Source: UBA10349 sp003485905 (GTDB lineage Bacteria > Pseudomonadota > Gammaproteobacteria > Arenicellales > Arenicellaceae). Taken from it: 64,000 nucleotides of DNA. Every line of letters begins with the position of its first letter. The stretch's first letter is position 1. Position numbers and translations under genes: made by a program. The stretch covers positions 186,001 through 250,000 of the forward strand of contig CALSLL010000003.1 of NCBI GenBank assembly GCA_943787185.1, given 5' to 3'. This document shows, in pieces, positions 44,648 to 52,154 of the stretch. Under the pieces are notes generated by a model. That model was not told where the DNA came from. It saw only the letters and a list, made by a program, of their open reading frames with translations, and did not search any database.

Positions 44648-46060
44648 ATGGCGTCGATATCGGCGGCAATAAAACACAATCAGTTAGGCTCAAATATTAC
44701 TCTCACAAACCAAACCGAGCATATTTATCAGGTTTCTGAATTTCTTGCAGAAGCCAAATCTTTGCTCGAAATGAGTTATCGCTCAGTTTGGCTTGAAGGT
44801 GAAATCTCCACATTGCGCGCACCTGCATCCGGGCATCTGTATTTCACTTTAAAGGATGACTCAACTCAGATACGTTGCGCGATGTTTCGCAACCGAGCCG
44901 CTCGCAATGCCGCTGTCCTTGAAGAAGGACAATTAGTCCAACTACGCGCAAAATTTACGATCTACGAAGCCAGAGGCGACGTTCAATTAATCGTAGAGGA
45001 AGTTAAAGAAGCTGGTACTGGCCAGCTGCTTAAAAAGTTTGAAGAACTTAAAAAGAAACTGGCTGATGAAGGGTTGTTTTCAGAGCAAACCAAGCAAAAA
45101 ATACCCAGGTATCCGACAAGAATCGGTATTGTTACATCGTCATCTGGCGCTGCTTTGCACGATATATTAACCACGCTTAAACGCCGCAACTCCGGAATAC
45201 CAATAATTGTATACCCCAGTCTTGTACAAGGGACAGAAGCTCCGTCAACATTAATCCAAGCGTTGAACGATTGCGAACAGCACGGGCAATGTGATGTGAT
45301 TATTCTTACTCGTGGAGGCGGCTCAATTGAGGATCTAGCGGGTTTTAACGATGAGAAACTTGCTCGACGGATCGCAGCTCTACCCATTCCAATCATTAGC
45401 GCTGTAGGCCATGAAGTTGATTTCACTATCAGTGATTTTGTAGCTGATGTTCGGGCGGCCACACCTACTGCCGCGGCCGAACTTGTCGCACCCGAGCGGA
45501 CAGCTCTATTAGCCGAATTAGCTGCACGCGGCACTAGAATGCGAGCTATGCTAAACCAAAGTTTGCAGAAAAAGTCACAGGCGGTTGATCTGTTAAGTCG
45601 ATCAATAGTTTCTCCTAAGCGTAGTTTAAGTTTACGTTTGGATAACACACGCTTGCTGGGTACTCGGATGCACAGGGAGCTTCTAAGTCGACTGAAAAGT
45701 AGCAGGTCCCAAATGCTTGCAGCCAAGCAAAGTTTTCGTAGCTTACATCCTGAAAAACAACTGGCGAACCAGCGTCAACGGCTCCAGCAATTGAGTCATT
45801 CGTTGCAAGCTCAAGTCAATGCGAGTGTTAAGGAGCATCAGTATAAAATTGGATTGACGGCAGAAAAACTTCGTTTAATCAGCCCGCTGGGCGTGCTTGA
45901 GCGTGGATATGCGTTAGCCCGCGTGGCGAATCAAGGTAATGCGGTTGTTAAATCTTCTCGCCAACTTCAAGTAGGTGACACGCTTAATATCAAGCTATAT
46001 GACGGTGAAGTATCTACAGAAGTTATAGACACAATGCCAAGCGAGAACAATGATCTCTAA
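44648..46060 (+). CDS. xseA: Exodeoxyribonuclease VII large subunit
   Basis: 470 residues. Catalytic subunit of the nuclease that degrades single-stranded DNA. OB-fold 'SVWLEGEISTLRAPASGHLYF', catalytic domain with 'RIGIVTSSSGAALHDI', 'IILTRGGGSIEDL' and 'AVGHEVDFTISDFVADVRAA', then a long coiled-coil C-terminus. The small subunit xseB is not in the window. Overlaps the M23-like gene downstream by 11 bp. Confidence 0.97.
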   Translation: MASISAAIKHNQLGSNITLTNQTEHIYQVSEFLAEAKSLLEMSYRSVWLEGEISTLRAPASGHLYFTLKDDSTQIRCAMFRNRAARNAAVLEEGQLVQLRAKFTIYEARGDVQLIVEEVKEAGTGQLLKKFEELKKKLADEGLFSEQTKQKIPRYPTRIGIVTSSSGAALHDILTTLKRRNSGIPIIVYPSLVQGTEAPSTLIQALNDCEQHGQCDVIILTRGGGSIEDLAGFNDEKLARRIAALPIPIISAVGHEVDFTISDFVADVRAATPTAAAELVAPERTALLAELAARGTRMRAMLNQSLQKKSQAVDLLSRSIVSPKRSLSLRLDNTRLLGTRMHRELLSRLKSSRSQMLAAKQSFRSLHPEKQLANQRQRLQQLSHSLQAQVNASVKEHQYKIGLTAEKLRLISPLGVLERGYALARVANQGNAVVKSSRQLQVGDTLNIKLYDGEVSTEVIDTMPSENNDL

Positions 46061-47123
46061 AGCTCACATATTATTGGCCATATTCGCTCTGTGTTCTAAT
46101 TCTCAGTTGGCATCTCAAGAAGTCGAAGGTAATACAACGCCTGGCGGATTCGCCTTAATACCAGTGTTTAGCTTTGATCAACCCAGCATGCGCTTTGGTT
46201 TACGGCCTATCGCAATGTTGGATGAATTGGCAAATAGCGGTGTCTGGTTAGGTCTGGTTGGTATTGATCTACTCACTCCACCCGGCCACTACCTCGTCAC
46301 CAAAAATAACCACTATGATGAAGCCCACGATGATTGGGTAGATATCACGGTGCAACCGATCAAACATGATTTGCGACCAAGCAGGACGATCACCTCCCGC
46401 ATTGAGGAGTACCTAAGAAACGCACTCACTGAAGATGCCGCAGATGATACGGCTAAAGAGCTGGTAGGTGAATGGCAGCAATCACGGTTTTTTTCTTTCC
46501 CGTTTCTAGTCCCTATAGCACAAGGAATTATGGATCAAGAAGCTGTTGGAACCTATGTGCGCTACCCTAGCGGTAAGCTAGATCTGGTCAATGCACTGTT
46601 TGTTAGAACGAATGATATAAGCACACCGATAATCGCCCCCTCGGGAGGAATAATACACAAGATAAAGCAACCTGAAGGGCGGCTGGTAAATACCAGTATC
46701 GTTATTGATCACGGTCAGGGAGTTTTCAGTATTCTCCGCGGAGAAGTTTTTCCCGATGTGGTGGTAGGAGATGTTGTTGAAGAAGGTGCGATCGTGGCGT
46801 TATTTACCACCGAAGAGAATCCGGAACTTGAAGGCACTTGGGGATTATCTTGGCAACTTGTATTAAATGGAGATTTGGTGGATCCAAGTCATTTCCTAAA
46901 TCTGAACCTTAGTGGCTACCTGCAAAAATTATCTTCCGACGCAGAAGCACACTATTTTGCCATTCAGGCCGCTGAGCAGATCAGTATGGTTCAAAAAGAA
47001 TCTGACGCGTTAGAGGATGCGCCGGTCAGCCAGACGGATAATGCGGTCTCAACTGCTGCAGCACCTGTTTCACCGACTGCGAACCCAGCCACTAATGCTG
47101 CAGGTGAAGCAACTGCTGAGTAA
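46050..47123 (+). CDS. Exported M23/LytM-fold protein with lost zinc ligands
   Basis: 357 residues; short signal peptide ending 'NSQLASQEV'. The LytM fold is seen at about residues 190-290: 'TPIIAPSGGIIHKIKQPEG', 'SIVIDHGQGVFSILRGE' and 'VGDVVEEGAIVALF', then 'GLSWQLVLNGDLVDPSHFL'. Active enzymes have YxH(L/A) and HLHFE here; this one has 'ILRGEV' and 'LSWQLV', so the zinc-binding and catalytic His are gone. It is likely a regulator or scaffold for cell-wall hydrolysis, as EnvC and NlpD are for amidases. C-terminal tail is Ala/Thr/Pro-rich. The xseA-M23 order is common in gammaproteobacteria, usually with an active peptidase. Confidence 0.82.
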   Translation: MISKAHILLAIFALCSNSQLASQEVEGNTTPGGFALIPVFSFDQPSMRFGLRPIAMLDELANSGVWLGLVGIDLLTPPGHYLVTKNNHYDEAHDDWVDITVQPIKHDLRPSRTITSRIEEYLRNALTEDAADDTAKELVGEWQQSRFFSFPFLVPIAQGIMDQEAVGTYVRYPSGKLDLVNALFVRTNDISTPIIAPSGGIIHKIKQPEGRLVNTSIVIDHGQGVFSILRGEVFPDVVVGDVVEEGAIVALFTTEENPELEGTWGLSWQLVLNGDLVDPSHFLNLNLSGYLQKLSSDAEAHYFAIQAAEQISMVQKESDALEDAPVSQTDNAVSTAAAPVSPTANPATNAAGEATAE

Positions 47124-47184
47124 AACACGGCATCTGGGCAGCTAGACTCGATAGCTGGCGTAAATAAATCAAAAACTTCGAGGT

Positions 47185-47208
47185 AAGCGCTCTAAGGTAG
47201 GCGCTTTT
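47185..47208 (+). terminator. Candidate terminator after the xseA-M23 operon
   Basis: AAGCGC and GCGCTT pair around a ten-base loop and are followed by TT. Short stem; modest support. Confidence 0.4.
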
Positions 47209-47240
47209 AAGCACGTAGCATCAAAAGAATCTCTTCTATT

Positions 47241-48221
47241 TCAGTCTAACAGCCCCTCAGATCGGTACCAATCAACCGTGCGACGCATACCCTCGTCGAG
47301 ATCCACCTGGGCGGCATAACCCAGCACTCGTTTAGCGCGAGAAATATTAAACGCGCGATTGTTTTTAAAGAACTTGACGCGACGCCGATGCAACGGGGGT
47401 TCGATGCCCAAAGGTTTGCAAACTAACTCACATAACCAGCCAGCAAAATGCACTGGCCAGTAAGGTACACGTATAGCAGGTTTTTTCACCCCAAGTGCTC
47501 GGGCTGCCGTATCAATGTACTTCTGCAAGCTTACGTAACGCTCTCCGCCAATAAAGAATATTTGACCGTTAAGATTGCTAGTTTCAAGAATTCGCTGATA
47601 CCCACTCACCAGATCATCAATATAAACCGCATGAAAATTTTCTGTGCACTGGCCAATAAGCAAAAAACGCTGATTCTTAATCATTCGAAACATTTTGAGC
47701 ATACGAAGATCCCCGGGTCCATATTGAGAGGTCGGCCTTACGATAATCACCTCCATATCTCCTTCCTCTACATACTTACGACAAGCCTCTTCAGCGAGCA
47801 GCTTGGTGGATTGGTACAAATCACCGGGGTTCAAGGGTGAATCCTCCTTGGCTGGGGTTTGTTTCACATCCCCGTGTACCCCTATGGTGGAGGTATGAAT
47901 AAAACGTTTTACGCCACAGGCCTTAGCGATCTTTAGTGCAGATTCGGTGCCTTGTTGATTGGTCTGGTAATAAGACTCATCGGTGCCTTTAACAACACGA
48001 AAATTTGAGACGGTATGAATTACCGCATCTACGCCAGTAAATAATTTGGTCAGCGCATCGTGATCATTAATATCCGCGGTAACAAAAAAATCAGGCTCTA
48101 TTAATCCTTCCATTTTCTGTTCGTCACGCACCAACGCATGAATTGTATGGCCTTCCAATTGCAATGCTCTTGTGAGGTTTGAACCCAAGAACCCTGTCGC
48201 ACCAGTAATAGCGATCTTCAT
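47241..48221 (-). CDS. NAD-dependent epimerase/dehydratase (extended SDR)
   Basis: 326 residues. Rossmann motif 'ITGATGFLGSNL' at the N-terminus; catalytic 'YQSTK' (YxxxK) with 'HTSTIGVHG' supplying Ser/Thr; 'RPTSQYGPGD' substrate loop. Could act on nucleotide sugars or on lipid-linked ketone groups (similar to 3-beta-HSD-like SDRs). Last gene of the glycoconjugate cluster, 96 bp after the methyltransferase gene. Confidence 0.87.
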   Translation of the reverse strand: MKIAITGATGFLGSNLTRALQLEGHTIHALVRDEQKMEGLIEPDFFVTADINDHDALTKLFTGVDAVIHTVSNFRVVKGTDESYYQTNQQGTESALKIAKACGVKRFIHTSTIGVHGDVKQTPAKEDSPLNPGDLYQSTKLLAEEACRKYVEEGDMEVIIVRPTSQYGPGDLRMLKMFRMIKNQRFLLIGQCTENFHAVYIDDLVSGYQRILETSNLNGQIFFIGGERYVSLQKYIDTAARALGVKKPAIRVPYWPVHFAGWLCELVCKPLGIEPPLHRRRVKFFKNNRAFNISRAKRVLGYAAQVDLDEGMRRTVDWYRSEGLLD

Positions 48222-48317
48222 AATTAAACTCTAATAAAATTCACAGACATACTGACACCAAGCCGCGAATAAGAAGCGATAAACAATATTGATAAGGGAT
48301 TTATTATAATTAAGTAG

Positions 48318-49169
48318 TTAATTACGCCTACGTGCTTTAACGATCAGACTATGTCCCTGTGTCCAGAATAGTAATCGATCGAGCTGTGCCAACAACCATA
48401 CAAATGGATAAATAAGGCTAAATATTTTGAACTTTTTCCGATGTTTATTCAGATCGTCGCCACTAACGACATTTCCCTTACTTTTATCGCCGCCATTGTC
48501 GTCGTTTTGACCCTGGCTATCACCCGACATTCGCTCTAGTAGTAAGCTGATCAATACATCATAGAACTCAACAAAAAAACGAGAGTAAGTATGGTGCTCG
48601 CTAATCTCAAAGTACTCGCTACAGATCAAATTCAATGAGGTTAAATCGTATCCTGGTCTTAGATGGCCATGCTTTTCATCCGTAAGCCCACAAGCCAGCC
48701 TCAACTTACGTATCAAGGCATTTGGGCGATAATGTGGGACGTTGATAATTAAGCAGGCATCGGGCTTCATGATTCGATGCAGTTCACCAATAAACGCCCT
48801 ATCATTTTGAATATGCTCAAGGAAATCGATAATTACTATGACATCAAATGTGCCATCTAAGTAGTCAGTGCGCCCACCATCAAACAACTCGACCTGTTCC
48901 CCAACCATCTGCTTGATTCCATCAACGATCGCAGGATCCAAATCAGCGCTGGTCCATTCGCCTCCCGATTCACGTAGCAAGTAACTTAATACACCGTTAT
49001 CAGCGCCGATATCCAAACATCGTAAACCACCGGTGAGTGGCATATAGCGGCGTATCGCAGCAAATTTAGCCTTCTTCAGTATGGATTTATCGAACAGACG
49101 GAGCAACATAGATTGGTACTCTGTTGGTTCGCCTGCCAAAACGTCTGCATGAATAACGTCTGTCGTCAT
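48318..49169 (-). CDS. SAM-dependent class I methyltransferase
   Basis: 283 residues. SAM motif I 'LRCLDIGADNGVLSYLL', acidic end of strand 2 'TSADLDPAI', motif 'GTFDVIVIIDFLEHIQND'. C-terminal third contains a hydrophobic stretch ('IFSLIYPFVWLLAQLD') that may attach it to the membrane. Overlaps the acyltransferase gene upstream by 4 bp (ATGA). Probably methylates a sugar or lipid in the cluster's product. Confidence 0.87.
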   Translation of the reverse strand: MTTDVIHADVLAGEPTEYQSMLLRLFDKSILKKAKFAAIRRYMPLTGGLRCLDIGADNGVLSYLLRESGGEWTSADLDPAIVDGIKQMVGEQVELFDGGRTDYLDGTFDVIVIIDFLEHIQNDRAFIGELHRIMKPDACLIINVPHYRPNALIRKLRLACGLTDEKHGHLRPGYDLTSLNLICSEYFEISEHHTYSRFFVEFYDVLISLLLERMSGDSQGQNDDNGGDKSKGNVVSGDDLNKHRKKFKIFSLIYPFVWLLAQLDRLLFWTQGHSLIVKARRRN

Positions 49170-49921
49170 GATTCGCGTCTATCTTTAAGCTTTTTGGCGG
49201 GAATACCAGCGACTACGGTGTAATCGGCGACATCCCGCGTAACCACAGAACCGCTACCGACGATTGCATCACGGCCGATATTCGTACCATCCAATACTTG
49301 AACTGATGCTCCTAACCAGCTGTTATTGCTAATATTAATTCCTTTAACTGTTTGCCCTTGATCCATTATTGGTACTTCAGTAGATTCGCTCTTGTGGTCA
49401 CCACCGCCTATCAAATAACAAAAAGCGCCAAACAACACTTTTTCACCGACAACGACATTGCTCGCAGACTGGATGAAGCATGATTGGGCAATATTACTGT
49501 TGTCTCCGATCGCAATATCACCATCCTTACAGCTCAAGACGGTACTTCTCCCAACCATTACATTGTTGCCCAAGGTAATGCCACGATTGGATTCTCCCTT
49601 GGCATCAAGAACTGCATAGTCATCAACAGCAACATTGTTTCCCAAGTGAATTTTTGCCGGATGCCTAATAGTTACTCCGCGACCAACAATCAAAGCGCTA
49701 CCGCAGGAGCCAAGTAATCGTTTCAAATAGAATTTTCGTAACAAATAGCCAATAGCGCCCGGTAATGGCATGAAAAAGACAGTATATAGCTCAAACGCTA
49801 ATAGACTGATAAACCGCCGATTCCCCACATTAATATCCTGATACTTACTTACCGCTGACGTAGAATCGTCAGTCAATGCTCCCTGCAAGCGCGTTGTACC
49901 CTCCGTTTGGTACTCTTTCAC
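49166..49921 (-). CDS. Left-handed beta-helix (hexapeptide) acyltransferase
   Basis: 251 residues. Hexapeptide coils from about residue 85 ('HPAKIHLGNNVAVDDYAVLD', 'GITLGNNVMVGRSTVLSC'), candidate catalytic His in 'IGGGDHKSES', and the terminal 'GSGSVVTRDVADYTVVAGIP' signature of acetyltransferases. An N-terminal hydrophobic segment ('LLAFELYTVFFMPLPGAIGY') may dock it to the membrane. Likely O- or N-acetylates a sugar. Confidence 0.88.
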   Translation of the reverse strand: MKEYQTEGTTRLQGALTDDSTSAVSKYQDINVGNRRFISLLAFELYTVFFMPLPGAIGYLLRKFYLKRLLGSCGSALIVGRGVTIRHPAKIHLGNNVAVDDYAVLDAKGESNRGITLGNNVMVGRSTVLSCKDGDIAIGDNSNIAQSCFIQSASNVVVGEKVLFGAFCYLIGGGDHKSESTEVPIMDQGQTVKGINISNNSWLGASVQVLDGTNIGRDAIVGSGSVVTRDVADYTVVAGIPAKKLKDRRES

Positions 49922-50059
49922 CCGGATTGCCCTCGTTGTCGTGTAGGTAGTGGCATAAATGATCGCATTAGTTGCCTCTTTGTTTATCGCTGCATGCTGT
50001 ATGTGTTTAGTATTGTACAGACCATTACTGTTACTAGAAAACCTCCGCTCGGAGATAGA

Positions 50060-51115
50060 TCACACAAATTTTCTAATGAGTCGCCAATAAATATTAAGAA
50101 ATTTATTTAGCGCTTTATACCCCGTCATAAGAATTTTATTGTTTACGTAATCCGAGTAAACAAAAATATCCCCAGCATCCATTACCTGGTTGTCGGGTAT
50201 TTTTCGATAAGATTGAATTTGATTGCGAACCCGGCGGATATCTCCAAAGTCACGAAAAAATACTTTCCAACCAGTAAGGTAATCGCTCATGCCGCCTTTC
50301 ATAATCAAAAACGCTACTAATGAACACTCGTAGGCGAGCAGAGCAGGAGTAGCCAGCAATATTGTTCGCAATCGGTACATTTCAGCGATAAAACGTAAAC
50401 GGTTTTGTACTGCTGCTAAATAGCGTTTAGAGCTTTCAAAACGTTTGTGAACCACCACTGCTTTTGGAACTTGGTAGCACTTGTAACCATACAGATTGAG
50501 CTTGTGGTTAATCTCTCCATCGTCACCCCAGCCCAATATATATGCCTCGTTAAAATAGGAAACTTCAGCTGCGCGTTGCTTATCAATCATTTGTACACCC
50601 CAGCCAATGCTAACCCGCGGCTGATCGTCTACTTCATTGATATTTGCATCTCGATTAGTATTTGGGGAGGCGCCGACGTAGTGCAGTATTTGGCCATCTT
50701 GATAGATACTCGACTCATCATCCCAGTGCACTGCACGAGTGAGGCAAGCCGCCGCATCAGGATATTCGTTAAATACATTTACCAGCTGTTGAACACAGTC
50801 AGGTTTTAACTCAACATCATTATCTACAATAAAAACAAGAGATTGTGAGGCTTTACTAAACGCAGTGTTACGCACTTTATTTAGTATTCCACCACTATTA
50901 ACCCCTAACTCAACTACCTGAGTATTTCCCCAACCCTTACGAACCAGTTCTACACTGGTATCAGTAGAACCATCGTCTACCATCAGCACTTCGCCGACAG
51001 GTTCGTTGAGATTAGCGATAGATTCGAATAAGCCAGGCAGCTTATCTTCACCGTTATAGTTCATCACTGCGATACTTACGTCGCGGCACTCAAAATGGCG
51101 TTGTGAATTCATCAA
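50060..51115 (-). CDS. Family 2 glycosyltransferase
   Basis: 351 residues. GT-A fold: 'IAVMNYNGEDKLPGLFESI', 'VLMVDDGSTDTS', the DxD-type 'FIVDNDVELKPDC', and 'EAYILGWGDDGEINHKL' in place of the ED motif. Similar to rhamnosyltransferase-like enzymes that act at the inner membrane face. Part of the glycoconjugate cluster; gaps of 138 bp to the acyltransferase and 100 bp from the flippase-like gene. Confidence 0.88.
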   Translation of the reverse strand: MMNSQRHFECRDVSIAVMNYNGEDKLPGLFESIANLNEPVGEVLMVDDGSTDTSVELVRKGWGNTQVVELGVNSGGILNKVRNTAFSKASQSLVFIVDNDVELKPDCVQQLVNVFNEYPDAAACLTRAVHWDDESSIYQDGQILHYVGASPNTNRDANINEVDDQPRVSIGWGVQMIDKQRAAEVSYFNEAYILGWGDDGEINHKLNLYGYKCYQVPKAVVVHKRFESSKRYLAAVQNRLRFIAEMYRLRTILLATPALLAYECSLVAFLIMKGGMSDYLTGWKVFFRDFGDIRRVRNQIQSYRKIPDNQVMDAGDIFVYSDYVNNKILMTGYKALNKFLNIYWRLIRKFV

Positions 51116-51215
51116 ATTAATAAGTCGAGCTGAACCGAGCGCATTCTGACAGTTTTACCGAGACTCTACAACGATACGATCGCGCTAATGACACGCGATA
51201 ACAGCTGCTATAACG

Positions 51216-52154
51216 CTAATTTCGCGGAGTTTGTAAATACACTACCCCACCGACCACTGAAAGCAGCAAATCCGTTAGGGTAACACCCAAGCCAAGTGCA
51301 AAGCCGTCACTTGCTTCCAGCCCGACCAAATTAAAAATGCCAACTAATATACCCTCACGCAAACCAATACCCCCTATCGAAATAGGTAGCATAATCAATA
51401 ACATAGATAACGGTATTATTAACATCAAAAAGGTAAACGAAACATCAATACCCAGCGCTAACGCCATCAACCAAACCGACAGTATTCGCACCAACTGCAT
51501 GCCACATGACGCGATAAAAGACCAAAACAAGACCAAGGGCACGCCGCTGTAAGTTTGCATAGCTGCGTTTACTCGCTGTATAAACTGCCCAACAGCGGCA
51601 AGTCTGACCTGACCCAACACTTTGCTCACATAACTAGCTGCTCCCTTGTTTACCGCAACAAATATGAGCGAGGTAACAGCTAGAGTGCCAATCATAAGTG
51701 TCAGCTGAAACAACGGATGTTGAAATTCCTCCGGGCTTTGTAGCAACCCGACAAATGCGACCAACAATAACGCAACTAAGGCCAACAACTTGTCACAAAG
51801 CACCGAAGCTGTAACTTGGGTTGGATTCTTAACATCTCGATTCAAATAGTACCCACGCACCACATCTACCCCCAAGCTCGATGGTAAAAATGTGCCCCAA
51901 AGCTTACCTATTAGCGTATTTGCCAGCAGTCGATAAAAACTAACGTCTCGATTGAATACATGGATTAACAATAACCATTTCCAGGTAAACACAATGCGCT
52001 CAAGAACTAAGGCAATAAGATGCAGGCTCAACCATAACCCTGATGCCGCATATAAGGTGGTTTGAACCAAAACCCAATCTACCTGGCTTAGCGCTAAGCC
52101 AAAGATCAGCAAGCTAAACAGCAATTTCAACAAATAGTTCGCCGACACCTTCAT
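51216..52154 (-). CDS. UPF0104/lysylphosphatidylglycerol synthase-like membrane protein
   Basis: 312 residues with eight or so membrane helices. Family signs: 'TFLPSSLGVDVVRGYYLNR' (about residue 90) and 'LPISIGGIGLREGILVGIF' (about residue 265). Members near glycosyltransferases are thought to move lipids or lipid-linked sugars; the MprF flippase domain is the model. The start overlaps the stop of the fusion gene by 4 bp, so the two are coupled. Confidence 0.88.
   Translation of the reverse strand: MKVSANYLLKLLFSLLIFGLALSQVDWVLVQTTLYAASGLWLSLHLIALVLERIVFTWKWLLLIHVFNRDVSFYRLLANTLIGKLWGTFLPSSLGVDVVRGYYLNRDVKNPTQVTASVLCDKLLALVALLLVAFVGLLQSPEEFQHPLFQLTLMIGTLAVTSLIFVAVNKGAASYVSKVLGQVRLAAVGQFIQRVNAAMQTYSGVPLVLFWSFIASCGMQLVRILSVWLMALALGIDVSFTFLMLIIPLSMLLIMLPISIGGIGLREGILVGIFNLVGLEASDGFALGLGVTLTDLLLSVVGGVVYLQTPRN

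Noticed and set aside
44983..45726. A 247-codon minus-strand open frame inside xseA
   Set aside because: It is the mirror frame of a fully conserved gene; its composition follows from xseA codon use.
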